A stretch of DNA of 64,000 nucleotides from Epiperipatus broadwayi. Lineage: Eukaryota; Onychophora; Udeonychophora; Euonychophora; Peripatidae. The notes below the pieces were generated by a model that had not been told where the DNA came from, did no database searches, and was given only the letters and a program-made list of their open reading frames with translations. Both the position numbers and the translations under genes were made by a program. The DNA lies in NCBI GenBank assembly GCA_028023455.1, contig JAQFVV010000557.1:1-64000 (forward strand), read 5' to 3'. Positions 37,353 to 50,630 of the stretch are shown here, piece by piece (the stretch's first letter is position 1; every line of letters begins with the position of its first letter).

Positions 37353-37404
37353 ATCTTTGGGAATATTATAAGGTCAATATCAGTGATCCAGGATTCTGTA
37401 AAAG
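37353..37404 (+). CDS. Candidate exon, same gene
   Basis: The acceptor is ATTCTTTCAG. With the G from the previous exon the frame gives DLWEYYKVNISDPGFCK and leaves two bases (AG) before a weak donor GTTGTA. It is 52 nt. Phase agrees with both neighbours; no family was recognised. Confidence 0.35.
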
Positions 37405-37565
37405 GTTGTAGCTGAGATATCTCTCCCAGTAAATTTTAAATTTTCTATACATAATTATGTGAAACATTAAATGAAGATTGTTGTTAATTAGCATTATAAT
37501 TCTACTATCTACATTATTTTGCATAAATTTTCCTTCTAACAACACATTTTTTAACAAAATTGTAG

Positions 37566-37614
37566 CTATGAATATGAGAGCAAGAAGTCTCTCGAAAGCA
37601 CTCAGCTAACATAG
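37566..37614 (+). CDS. Candidate terminal exon with stop codon
   Basis: The acceptor is TTTAACAAAATTGTAG. The leading C completes Ser from the AG of the previous exon; the frame reads YEYESKKSLESTQLT and stops at TAG 37,612-37,614. AATAAA signals lie about 95 bases downstream at 37,709 and 37,714. The phase-consistent chain and the signals make a gene 3' end plausible, though each short exon alone is weak. Confidence 0.35.
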
Positions 37615-37708
37615 TATTTTTGATATATACTAGCTTCATTATCTGTGCATACAGCATATATATATTCTGACCTTCATCTCATGCATCCTCACTTCAGATA
37701 ATATATGA

Positions 37709-37719
37709 AATAAAATAAA
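37709..37719 (+). terminator. Overlapping AATAAA polyadenylation signals
   Basis: Two AATAAA hexamers overlap by one base about 95 nt after the proposed stop codon. In AT-rich DNA such hexamers are common, so context is the only support. Confidence 0.3.
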
Positions 37720-40700
37720 ACGGGTTCTATCTCAGTTAATAATTAATAACTAAAATATTCAGCATTAAAATTAAAATATTTCACTAGCTCAAATTTAAAA
37801 TACGAATAAGGTTCAATTTATAAAATAAATTAAATAAATATTTAATATTTTCATGAGACTTGAAGTGAAAATACAGGTGACAAGATAGATTACATTGAGC
37901 CAATATCCCACAGGATACTACTACCTCAATGGCATAAGAACACTATCCCCCCTTTATTACTATTTTAAATAACAAACTCATAGTATTCTTACGACTTTAA
38001 TAACTTCTACTCACTAAGATTAAACTAATAATTAAATCTTAATCTTCGATTTAATAATAATCTAGCTCAAATAAAATAATCTCAGGTTCATAAAGTTTAT
38101 TCTAAGTTAATTTAAAAATACGGTAGTAAAATATGAGAAGGGATTTTATGTCATAATCTACTACACTTAAACTAATAATAAATAACAATAATAATATTCT
38201 TCATTGTTTAACTAATTGTGTGTATCTTTTCTTTTTACTATAATTTTATTACCATAATAAAATAATGAAATAATTTATATAATCTTTTACCTTCATGTAA
38301 TAATATAATAAATACATGGTAGCATTTTTAATAATCTGATAAACAAAATATGTGTGGCAACTGATAGCATATAATTTAATATAATATTGTGATAACTGAT
38401 TTATGACCAATAAAATATTTAAATTCTTAAATAATTCTCTATTTATCTTTTGTGCAAAATTATATATTTGTTTCGATTATTATGCATATATTGTGTTTTC
38501 ATGCAGCAATGTGGAGAAATAAATAACTCGGACACAAAAATTTTTGAAATAACAAAATTTAACAAAGTTTATTACTAACAACAAATAAATAAACAATTTA
38601 TTTACATTATTTACAGTGGATATCCTTAACCTATTTTACTTTACAGTTTGATCTACCGGGTTGTAAAAAAAATAATTTATATTTTAATTACATCTTTATT
38701 TAGAATTAAGACAAAATTTAAAAAAAAAAATGTTATTATTTGGTTTCTCATTATGGTTAACTTATTACAAATATTTATCTACTTTATTAGTAACAGCATT
38801 TTATCCTTAATATTATTAAAATATCTTATTTTAAAAATTCATACTTAGAAAACATTCTATAGAAAACAAAATTTTATGATGAGTATGGATTTCTCAAAAT
38901 ATTAAAAAAATTTCATCTTGCAAAGTCAAAGATGTTACACAAAATATTATCCAAAATTCAGTACTAGATTTTAGTATTTATCACACAATGTTTACTAATC
39001 ATAATATATTCTTCTTTAAGCCTTACTTTAGTATGATATAAGTGTAATCATCAATATATTTCTGTTAATCAATAAACAAAAATATACTATGCATATTGTT
39101 TACATAATTTACTTTGTACTATTGTATTTTAAAAATATGCAATACTTATTTTTCTCTTAAAAAAATAATACTAAAGCATTTAAAATTATTATCACTTTAA
39201 AGAAAATATCTTTATTTAGATATTTTATTTTAAAAAAATTTATATTTCATTTTCCGAAATAAAATTCAAAATATATTCTATGATTTTTTTCTTTCCTTAG
39301 GATACTTTGGATCTTCAATTTTAAGTTATAACATTCTGCTCCTTATAAGCAAATAAACTAATCTTATACAAAAACGATAGCATAACCTTAGTTCTAAATT
39401 ATTTATCATTTCTTTTAAAATATCTTACTAAACGATGCAGTTACATTAAATAAAGATAGCGAAAACAGATGCATAGGATTAAGGAAGAAAGCTAGAGTAT
39501 TACTCTTAACATATCTCAAAATCATGGCACAGTGCGGAGAGGTATGACCTTTACTTGCCTAATATCCTCTAGTACAGGGACGATGTTAAAGCTATTTCTT
39601 CAGCTTTATTAGAACATCAAATATTTAAAGAAATATAAACACTGTCCAATAAAATGTATATCAGTCATAGGGTTATGTTAACTATGCTGATAACCACATA
39701 AAAACTAAATATTATTTCCATTCCTTATAACATCCTATTTCTTAAACATCATCTTGGTTTCCTGTTCACTAAGTACTTCCAAGCCACTATCTCAACATTA
39801 TTTCTCAAGATTTTCCACATCTTACATCGATAAATAACTATCTGCATTTACAAAAACAATAAATAAAATTCATTAATAGTTAAACAATCTAGCTGTTCCA
39901 TAAGAAAAGTCTGCTCACTTCATTATTCTATATGTCTAATCATATACAATCTACTTAGACAATATTTGAATATTTCATAACATGAAAATTTTAAAAGAAT
40001 CACATAATTATTTGTTATGTTGGATTATATCAGTAATAAAAAAAATAATAATCGTCGTATGCATACTTTCAAATCAATCCTATCTCATAATGTTTTTTTT
40101 TTAAAAAAAAAAAAAAATGTTGTATGAAAATGCGTTACATATAATTAAAAAACTTTTACACTTCATTCTTCCAATTTATGGATGATCTAAAGAAAACAAA
40201 AAAATATATACTTTATAAATTATCAATAGTTATTATTATTACCAATAACCTTTATCTAGTCATTGTGTACAGTAGGCTTCCTTTATCCACTTGAGCATTG
40301 CAGATATAAAAAAAAAAAAATTCATACCCATACACTTTATATTAAAATATTTTTAGCTAAATTATTAGATTGTTATATTATAAAATTTTAATATTAATAA
40401 ATTAATGTTTTTATGTTTTTCCTAATCTTATATAAAAATTTAGATTTAAACTAGGTTAACAAAATAAAAGGAATCAAAACTATAGTTACATATTTTCTTG
40501 ATGATAGTTCCAGATAAGTCCAAAATGCTTATTATTTTCTCTAGAGTTTTTAAAAAAATGTTCTTCTCCAAGCGCGTTAAAGTTTAAAATAAAAATAATT
40601 ATTAATCCGTTTAGTAAAATTTAGAAAATAATCCTTGGTTTTAGTATTTAAGACGATAATTATTAAATCATAATATTAATTAATCCTGTGAAGCTTCTTA

Positions 40701-43700
40701 ATCTTCTCTACCAATATTCTCTGCATATCCGATGCATCAATCCATCTAATTTAACTTTGAAAATATTCGATAAACTTTTAAGTACTATTTGTATTTCCAT
40801 GGATCCATCTTTTTATTCATCTATGTGTTCACTTTTTATCTATGTTTCCTTCTTGATACATTTAAACTTTCGTTTGGTATTTTTCTATAAATCTCTTTTA
40901 AAATAAAACTTCAAGTATTTTTGAACAAATCTTTTCCAAATACATTTTAAATAATTCTAAGAACGGATATTTTAATATCAAAAACGCTTCTATAACATAA
41001 TCTCCTGGGTTCTTTCTTAAATTTTGCACTCGAAAATATTTTTTAAAAAATGTTACCTTTAGAAAGGATATAACATTTTACTCCTTTGAATATCATATTA
41101 TATAAAATAATTCATGCAATATATAATTATCTTATTACCATTTAAAAATAAATCTTGAATAGGCTTATAAATAATAATGTGTCTCCAATTTTTTCATTAG
41201 ACTCCGTATGATGTCCGAGCTGTGGTTTTTTATGTACCAAAACAGTTCTTCGGTGAAATATTAATAAAGCTGTATCAATAAATATTCCAAACATTTTTCA
41301 GCATTACAACTTATATCCATTTTATTTCGTAGTATATCCATTTTTATTGCGAAGTTTAGGTTAAACTTTTAGATAAAATACGACTGGTAAGTACTTTAAA
41401 AATTAGAAAATCATTTCCACGAAGTTTCTAAATTATTATATTTTAAAACTCTCTTTTGCAAAAAATACTTTTAAAATTATCAATTAATTTTTTGCAGATA
41501 AAGTTATAAGAAAGTACTAAAAAAAAAAATTGACTAAAATAAAAAATTTAAAAAAAAAATACTATCTCTTTGAGAGCTGCTAATATACCTTTCTTTGGTT
41601 TCAATACATTATTAATCTCCTTACGACAATATTTATAGTCTGTAAGAATACACCTATTCCTATTGGTTAATTCTTACTTTATCTTGAGAACAAATTTGCA
41701 TATTTTTAGTTTATAGTAGAATTATATTTGAAAATAAAAAAATTATGATGTAATGAACTTAAAATATTATTTAAAATATTACTTTTAAATAAATTATTAT
41801 TTTATTAAAACTATTTAAACATTTAAAATAACTTTTAAAATAACATTTAATAACTTATTCCATTTCTTAATATTCAATTTATCTATTTTTATTTAAATAA
41901 CATATTTAATTTTTATATTATGAATGTATTCGTCTTTATTACATTATTTAAACATGTTATACGATAGTTAACTTAATGTTTAATACTATTTACTTTTATG
42001 ATAGGCAATAATTCTATCCAATTCTATAATATAACTTTTAAAATATTTTAAACTTTGTTATTAATTCAAACAAGCAGTGTGTGTGAGAGTATACATTAAA
42101 AATCACATGATTAATAACTTTGACAGACGATTTTCAATCTATTTCTCTGCCTAGATTTATATAATTGATACACTTATTATATTATATAAAATAATTATAA
42201 AAAATTTGGAAGAACAATTTAGAAAATATAGAATTAGATATAATTTTCACCATCATAAAGTTTATTTTAAAAATATACTATATTAATTTTTGCTTATTAA
42301 ATATGATTATAAATTTAAACACTGTATTTATTAACTTATCAGTTTTAAACTATTAAAATCGAATTTATTAAATATACTTTTAATATTTATAGCTGTGTTA
42401 TTTAATATGGCCAGCTTTTACAACCATATGAAGCAATATTTAAAGCTTTATATAACTATTTTTAAATGATTTTATATACTATGTATTCTCTTTAGCTGCA
42501 AATTGTACTTTAAAGATATAATTGACTTAATATAATTAATGTATTAAAAGAACATATTCTAAATTTAAAATTTTTAGTAATTGACTGTTATGAACTATTA
42601 CTGGCCTATAGAAAAGGGCACAATATATAGTATCTACAATTAGATATATGAAATTCTAGATTATGAATCTAATGGTGTTTTCACTGAATAATATAACCAC
42701 ATTCATGGATATTCAACCTCACCCTTATTATACATTTATGTATATGTAGACTTTGACCAAGCTAGTTGTAAATCTTATTGACATTTTGTTAGTTCTAATG
42801 ACAAACTATATGTAACTCAATTTTAATGTATGAGTTTATCAATATTTTTGTTTATATGAAACTAAAAGTTAAATTGTATTACATTCTAAAAGTGTTAAGA
42901 AAATATTTATATGAGATAAACAGAAGTTTACAGTCAAATTAAGAATTAAGTTGTTGGTTTTTTTTAGAAATAAAACAAAGTTTTGTGTTTAATTTGTAAC
43001 AAATTACCAGCACATTGAAGAAAGATGATTTAAAACATCATCCTGAAATATACAAATACAATATGAAGATGAGTCTAAAAATAAGAAATTTGCATTTCAT
43101 AAACAATTATCATCATTTTACAAAAATCTCTAAAGACAGCAAAATCTTAGTGAAATATAATTTTGTTCTTTTGTTCTTTTAGCTAACCATTCAAAATGTT
43201 TTAGTAAAGATGAATTTGTGCAACAGCGTATAATGAAAACTGCAGAACATTTTTTTCTTGTAAAGGTAAAACTATTTAAAATAGTTCATCAACAAAATAT
43301 TGTGTTTCAGAAAAAAATAATAAAATTGCTGCTACCATCAGGCGAAATCTTGAATTCAAATTTTAGGCTTAAAACTGTTATTATTAATGTATCATCTATG
43401 GATTTACACTTTAATTATATGATTATTGGAACCACTAACAATAGACTAAAACACATAAATCCCATAATAAATGAGATAATTATGCAAATCCTTCAGTAGT
43501 TGTTATTTTGATATGTGGCTAAGAAGTCAAGGGATGAAATACACATTCAATGTGTCTATACTCATAGATGACTAGAATTGTTTAATTTATTATCTGTGTC
43601 AGAAATTAAAGTGATTAATCTTTACTTATTATACCAAAGTCCCAAAACATTATTTCACATTCACAATTTTCCAAAAACTATTATACACTGGCATTTATTG

Positions 43701-44095
43701 TGAGGATAATTTATAACATATTCTGAATATTCTATTAAATGTCCTTATTACAGACTTAAAATAGCTCAATATACAATATTATGATGGTGCAATGTATCAC
43801 ATCAAAAACAATGGAAAAATCACTATCACAGTCATCAATTAGTTATCAGATAATGGCACTATAATTAAGTTTATAATCAACCAAAATCTTGAAGTAATCT
43901 TGGTGATTTTTACATTTGAATTAAATAACTTTAATCATATAAAGAATTAAAGGAAAATAATGAATTAAAGACTGTTTTGGTGGAAATACTTGGCTTAGAA
44001 GTGATTTTTACTTTTCAATGTTTCAAATTGATTATCTACAAAGTAAGATGATGTATGTTTATCCTGGTTTATTTAAATTCTGATCAAATTATAGA
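37720..44095. other. Long AT-rich stretch
   Basis: Homopolymer-rich, with no recognisable element border, RNA or gene. The frame at 43,218-43,499 is open for 93 codons but has no motif and no good splice border. The frames at 38,648-38,848 and 40,688-40,906 are of AT-rich composition and judged spurious. Confidence 0.45.
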
Positions 44096-44096
44096 T

Positions 44097-46258
44097 GTCA
44101 TCATCATTAACCATTATCAGTCCACTACAGGATGAAGGTCTCTCCAAGTTCAATCCATCTCTGATATTTAGCTTTTTCTCCACATCACTCCTGCACACTT
44201 TCTTATTTCATCCATCCATCTCACATGTGGTCTCTTTCTGGGTCTTTTACAATCTCTTGGAATCAGGTTTATGATTTCAATTGCCCATCTACTATCATCT
44301 TTTCCAGCAATATGTCTAGCCAAACTCCATTTCAATCTTTTAATTTTTTTAATAAGGTCAGTAACACCTGTTTGTTCTCTTACCCATACATTGCATTTTC
44401 GGATCTCTTCTTGTTACTTCCAACATGCATCTCTCCATACTTTTCTGAGTGGTATGAAATCTCTGTATTGCTCTTTTATTAAATATCCAAGTCTCAGGTA
44501 CATAAATAAAAATTGGTAAAACACATTTGTTAAAAACCTTCCTTTTCAAACACATAGTCATATTTCCTTTTAGTATCAAGTTATTTCTACCAAAAGCACT
44601 CTAACCAAGTTTAATTCTATGATTAATTTCCTCCATTATGTTTCCATCTGTATTAATAATTTGACCAAGGTATTTATAACTGTTAACTTCTTCTAATTTA
44701 TCATAATCAATCTTTATTTTCACATTTTGAGCAAATTGATTAAACATTACTTTAGTCTTTTTAACATTTATCTTTAGTCCTACTTCCCTACTTTTATCTG
44801 ATAACTCCTGCAACATTTCCTGCAGCTCTGAAGCATTATTTGCAAAAACAACTACATCATCTGCAAAATCTAAATGACTTAAATAATCTCCATTTACTTT
44901 CACTTCTTTAGTTTCCCATTTTAATCCACAAAATACTTCTTGCAGCACTGCTGTAAAAAGTTTTGGAGATATGGAGTCACCTTGTCTTACACCTTTCTCA
45001 ATGTTGACTTTCCCAGTATCATTATGTAATCTAATTGTTGCTGTTGCATTTTTATAAATATTCTTTAAAATATGACAATATCCTAGATCTATACCTTGAT
45101 GCACTGAAGAAATGTTTATAGAATCAAATGCCTTTTCATAATCTACAAATCCAAAACATAATGGCAACTCATATTCATTTGACCTTTCTATAACTCCTCT
45201 CAGAACCTGGATATGATCTACTGTAATAAAATCACTTTTAAATCCAGTTTTTGTTCTCTTGGTTTGTGGAAATTCAATGTTCTCCATAGATGAGTTGTAA
45301 TTATCTTGGGAAAATTTTTGTATAAAACTGATAAAAGGCTGAGAGATCTGTAATTTTTAATATCTTCTTCATAACCTTTTTTAAATATTAATATTATTAC
45401 TGCATTCTTCCAATCATCTGGTACATCTTTATCATTTTTAAACATTTGGGGTATATAACTTTGCTAAAAAAAATTCTATTTTTTCACCTGCTTCTTTTAA
45501 TATATCAATTATAATTTCATCATTTCCTTTCTTCATACATTTAATTGCATGCCTCACTTCTTCATTTAAAATTCAGGGCAATTTGGAAGATGTAATAGAT
45601 ATAGGAGGTACTTGTTCTTTATTACTATATAATTCTTGATAAAAGTCTTCTACCCATTTCATGATGTCATCTCTCTTTTTAGTAATAATTCCATCTTTTT
45701 TCCTTATTGCAGATATAAATTTCCTACCAATACCAAAATGTTGTTTTACATTCTTGAGACTTTTATTTTCTTCTACAGCTTTTCTTGTTAGTTCACAATT
45801 ATACTTTCTTATATCATTTTCAACTCTTTTCCACACCATTTTACAAAATTCAAGATATTCAATCCTTTTTAAAGCATCATTTTTGTATATCTTTATATTC
45901 CTTCTTTTCTTCATAAATTCTCTAGTCTCAGTAGAAATTTTATTGGTCAATTGCCTTTTTCTACCAGCTATCTTTGTTGCAGCTTTTAAAAGTGTATCAA
46001 TTATTTTCATATTAATTTCATTCAAATCTGAATCATGTTCAAAATCTACTAATACTTGAAACCGATTTGTAAGTTCTAATTTAAATTCATTAGAATGTTT
46101 CTGAAGATTAGGAATATCAACTGTAAATATTGTTTTTCTTAATAATTGTTGTCTCTCTAGTTTTGCATTAACACGTATCTTACACTTTACTAAACGATGA
46201 TCACTTTCTGTGCTAAATTTATTAAGAACATTACAGTCTTGAAATATGTATTTTCTGT
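44097..46258 (-). mobile_element. LINE copy 2, 5'-truncated
   Basis: Inverted relative to LINE copy 1 and closely similar. Its 3' end at 44,097 shows CCATTATCAGTCCACT..AGG and an ATGATGATGAC tail on minus; similarity stops near 46,258 within the end of the endonuclease, the typical 5' truncation of target-primed reverse transcription. Most of the endonuclease is missing. Confidence 0.88.
44358..46190 (-). pseudogene. LINE reverse transcriptase, truncated and frameshifted
   Basis: Minus frames 45,573-46,025 (linker), 45,218-45,445 (RT fingers), 44,601-45,287 (RT palm) and 44,358-44,579 (C-terminal YVPETW region) cover the protein. The second lies in another frame, so two frameshifts flank it. 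DYEKAFDS, RQGDSISPKLF and FADD are intact. Five codons found in copy 1 after NISSV are absent here. A stop follows KLP, where copy 1 has Arg. Non-functional. Confidence 0.85.
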
Positions 46259-46259
46259 A

Positions 46260-47214
46260 AAACCAATTTAATTTAAACCCTTGCTAAGTCTGAATAGTTA
46301 ATTGACAATTTTAAATTTTAAGCAATCTCTGTAAACCACCGTCTATTTTTGTTCTCTTTCTATATATTGAATCTGTAAATATTGATGTATATATTTGTGT
46401 TTCACCTATTGCCAATTATATAACTACTAGCATGGGCTTGACGACAACTTATCTATGTGGTTAGCAACAGCCTCTAGAAATAGGTGAGGGTATATATATA
46501 TAGATCTCTACTAAAATTTATATAATTATGGGAAATTACATAGAGATATATTTTGATAAATTATCAAACAATTTGGTTTCTTTTGCCAGTTTAATTCATG
46601 AATGTATATGTATAGACAAATCAGTTATAACTTTTGTATAATTTATAATATTTGTATACTTTATCAGTTTTGTATAATTTATATTGTGTATACTTTAAAC
46701 AATTTTACTAATAATTTATATAAACAAAATAGATATTACGAATCACTATGTAATCGTTAAATCTGGTGATTTAAATGGGCTATTGTCTCATTTAAAAAAA
46801 TGTATAAAATCTGAAAGGATCAAAAGATTATTAAATTAAATTTTACTTGGCTAATTGGTCGTTTTTTTTCCATTTTCATAAATGGAAATATACTTTAGAG
46901 AATATATAAAATTTTATAGGGACGATAGACTATTTTTATTTAAATTTTACTTGGTTAATTGATCGGTTTTTAATTTCTATATATGAAAATGTGGGTCAAT
47001 TTAAGATATAACCAAATATACTGAATTTGAGACAATGGCTGGCAAGAATTTAATCAGATTTAATAACTAAAAAAAATGTAAGAAAAACAAAGAATCACAT
47101 TATGTATAAATAGCTGAAATTTTGACTATTAGGAAAAATTTTCTTTGATTTTTATGTTAGAGTGCTAACATAGTCCACACGAGTTTCATTTGTGAAATAA
47201 AATTATGTCAGGGT
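46260..47214. other. AT-rich stretch
   Basis: Nothing recognised. Confidence 0.45.
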
Positions 47215-47216
47215 AA

Positions 47217-47432
47217 AGAAAACAACCATTTGCTTCCCCATGCCCTATAACTCTTGTCTTCCTGCTCATGATGCTGAAGCCCAAAACAACTGCACCCAAT
47301 TAAATGAACTGTTTGAAGGAGAATGCTTGCCTAAATTTGAACTTTAATTACCAACTGATATCTGTTTCCAGCAAAACCAGTATATGATCATGATCCACCA
47401 ACCACCTGCTTTCTGTTAACAAATTCACCAAG
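47217..47432 (+). pseudogene. Coding-like segment, possible exon(s) or gene relic
   Basis: A Cys-containing frame reads KKTTICFPMPYNSC, LPAHDAEAQNNC and TQLNELFEGECLPKFEL before TAA at about 47,346. Just beyond, 47,372-47,432 has a good acceptor (TCTGTTTCCAG) and donor (AAG|GTAAAT) and is open as KPVYDHDPPTTCFLL. The upstream frame, read past its TAA, continues as LPTDICFQQNQYMIM. Composition is richer in GC than around. No family was recognised; a decayed element gene is equally possible. Confidence 0.3.
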
Positions 47433-47434
47433 GT

Positions 47435-49625
47435 AAATGTCTGCATTGCTGCCAACTAGTGAGCTTTTATTAGCCTAGCATTTTAATTTAATACTATTTT
47501 GTAAGCTGTCTGTTCTTGTTTCTTCAAAGCTATTCTGTAAATATTAAATGTCTATACAATCTAATTCCAAGCTGTATTAATTTCATTTTAACTTGGGTGC
47601 GGCATTTTAGATTGAAATTTTTTCTCTTTCACTTTGTTATTTTGATCTATTATTAATACGCCAAGTTGGTATCCAACCTCAGCAAGTAAGTGTGACTTTA
47701 CAACTCGCAGTTTTCCCCTATTGAATTGTTGAAGACCGAAATGTTACTTGCCAATCAATTATTCTAAAAAAATCTCACTTGGTTTTATACCAATTATATC
47801 CTATAATATTGTTTGTTATTTAAATGACAAATGAAGTTTAATACCTATACTTAGTTACCCTCACTATTTATAATTTAAACCCTTACCTAATTGTTGAAAT
47901 ATGTTTTGCCAAATTATTTAAGTAAAGTCTATCATAAATGAGTTTAATATTCATGATATTATCAGGATGTGTTGGTGATCTGTAAATTTATTTTATAATT
48001 TATATGTTAAAAAGAAGCTTTCTTTATATCTAGAGATGGCGATGCCATCAATAGAAAAGGCTCTTGCTACAAAATATCCAAGAAATGGAATGCATAATTA
48101 TTTCATTGCATAAATTTGCATCACTCCAAGTCAATTTATTATATTTTGTAATACGGCTATGATTATGAGGGCTTGAATCTTGAAAGCGCTTAGCCATTTA
48201 ATGAATAGATATTAAAATAATATATATTTGCTTTATTTGTTTTTAGCTTTGTGTGCTTGTGCGTGTTAGCGCATTTTATATATTTTGATTCATAATTAGC
48301 CACAAAGTATAAACTATTTGCTTATGTTAAACTTTACTAAAAGCACACAATTATTGATATTATTAATTATTATTGAAATATTGAGCTTGATTTATTTATT
48401 CAAATTGTTCCTTCTAAACATTTTTTTTATTAGTATCACAATATGGATTGTTTTCTCTTAGCATGTTGAAACCGCTTGAGGGCATAATTTCTATGCAAAT
48501 GCACAGAAATATGCCATTTAAGTGGCCATGCTGCTATATAGCATTCTATTCCAATGGTTAAACATAGAAATACAAAGGAGGAAGAAAAGAATTTAAAAGG
48601 ACTATATAATATTATTGAAATGTTGGGAGATATTTTAGAAATGTTAGAGAGAGCAATTTATTCCCTTAGTTTTAGATTCTTATCCATTTTATATTTTATC
48701 AGGCATTGACTAACTGCCTGGGTAACTTGCATTTATGTATTCCATTGCATCTGATATCAAATTAATTTAAACAAGTATTAATTAGTTTATCATAGTCATT
48801 AGTGACATGAACTATCCATATGTTATAGGCATTATAGAGGTATCTTTACAATTGGTTAATTTAGTGATTTTCTTGCTTTGGCATGCACCCTGGTATCTCA
48901 AAATACCTAGACCCACTCCTCATTATCCCTCACCAAGTAGATTCTTTCTCTACTGGGGATCTATTTCAGACACTTCTAATAGATAACTGTATGGGAAAAT
49001 ACAGATAAACTATCCCAGTGCACTAACTTGTGCCATTATTCTTCAGAGGTATGTTCTTGGCCATTGTGCATTCATATTCTCACTCTTGTGCAAATATGAC
49101 AAAGCCAACCAGAGTGTCTTAAGTGACCTTCTTCATATAAGTGATTGTAAATTATAATTTAATACCATCTTGATTAGTATTGCTTTATTATTTTATTGAT
49201 GAACCTGCATTGCTATCTGTAAAACATAATTGTGTACTTTTTGCCAACAATCTCCGATTATATAATTACCATTTTATTTATGGAATTAATCATCTTTCCC
49301 CCACCCATTTAGGGTGATCTCCCAATCTAGTAGAAATGTTATCATGCACACCCTTAAATTACACACTGTTAACTATTACTTGCATCTATAATGTCAGAAT
49401 AAGATCTGTCATCCAAAAATTCATATTTTGATGAGAGTTAAACTATAATTTATTATTATTTATTTGATTCATTTATTACATAACTTTGGGATATTAACAG
49501 CCCAAATCAAATTTCATGTACTAACCATGCAATTATGCCTAAAATCCAATATTTATAGTTATATTGGATATTATATATTAACACAATAGTTATATTCATT
49601 TATGTAACTTGTCATAATGATTACA
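47435..49625. other. Moderately AT-rich stretch
   Basis: No supported feature. 47,700-47,780 contains AAGACCGAAATGTTACTTGCC, reminiscent of Penelope terminal sequences, but no hammerhead core could be built. 48,840-49,120 is less AT-rich without an open frame. Confidence 0.4.
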
Positions 49626-49638
49626 TAGGCATTCCCAC

Positions 49639-49675
49639 ATATATATATATATATATATATGATTATTATAAATGA

Positions 49676-49713
<38 letters not shown>

Positions 49714-49731
49714 TCATTTATAATAATCAAG
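49639..49731. repeat. (TA)n arrays inside a 20-bp-arm palindrome
   Basis: GATTATTATAAATGAAACAA and its exact inverse TTGTTTCATTTATAATAATC flank a (TA)n core; a second TA tract precedes the left arm. Confidence 0.92.
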
Positions 49732-49970
49732 TATCATATTTAATTGTTTAGTAAATTTATGTTATATCATTTATCCGTTATGGTATATTACTATTCAGTG
49801 TCTGAATCTCTAGCATTAATTATTTGATTTAGTTTTATTATCTACCTTTAATTAATAAAACCTTCTTCATTACTATCAATTAAAATCTTTGTTTCATATT
49901 GCGATTATTGGTCAATCATTTTAGTATCGTTACTTTCAAGTCTCTTTGCTTTTCCTGCTCTCATTACCAG

Positions 49971-50042
49971 GACTGGAATGGTGGAAAGCTTGTTAATATC
50001 CTCAAAAGCATGGTTCGTATAGTCAGAGACCTTGGAGCCCAG
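49971..50042 (+). CDS. Candidate 72-nt internal exon, unidentified gene
   Basis: A long pyrimidine-rich tract and TCATTACCAG precede GACTGGAATGG; the donor is GCCCAG|GTAAAT. Only the phase 0 frame is open and gives DWNGGKLVNILK and SMVRIVRDLGAQ. GC content is clearly above the surroundings. Borders, length in whole codons and codon-like composition make it one of the better host exons in the window. Its gene was not recognised. It is not in phase with the candidates at 47.4 or 52.8 kb, so partners lie elsewhere or are missed. Confidence 0.55.
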
Positions 50043-50044
50043 GT

Positions 50045-50630
50045 AAATAGGTTAGTGTTTAGTATTGTTCCAGACCTGTGTATCTTGCACATACTAGATT
50101 TGTATATTTTGCTTGGATTCTAGGTCTTGTTGAATGAACACACGATTTTGACTGGTACAATATATAACATAAAAGACCCCATTATATAGTATATAATTTA
50201 ATATTTATCTTAGTAAACCTAATGGAACTAAAGTCCTATTGATGAATATTATAATATTTCAACTTTTGAAAACCATTAGTGAAACTTGAAAATGTATTAG
50301 ATTTACTAAAGTAAATATTAAATTATAAATTCTGTTGCAGTGACTTTTAAAATATATATTTTAGTATCACACACATGTATATATATATAATACCAAAAAC
50401 TAAGGTAAACTAGTCAATGTAATAAATACATTCAGATATGTTGCTGAAGCAAGCCTTAAAAATAATATTGTAAAATTATTTAAAAAGTTTATTTAAAATA
50501 ATCTACTGATCAAAACAGTGAATGTAATACGAAAAAATATGTATTAAATAAAAGTAAATTTAAGCCAATAAACATGGCAATATGTATAGAGAGTTTTGCC
50601 TTTTTTAATAAAGCTAAATTTATATATATA
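50045..50630. other. AT-rich stretch
   Basis: Nothing recognised. Confidence 0.5.

Noticed and set aside
43218-43499. 93-codon plus frame
   Set aside because: No motif, AT-driven composition and no repeat or splice context.
45661-46059. Plus frame of 132 codons across LINE copy 2
   Set aside because: Antisense shadow of the LINE linker region.
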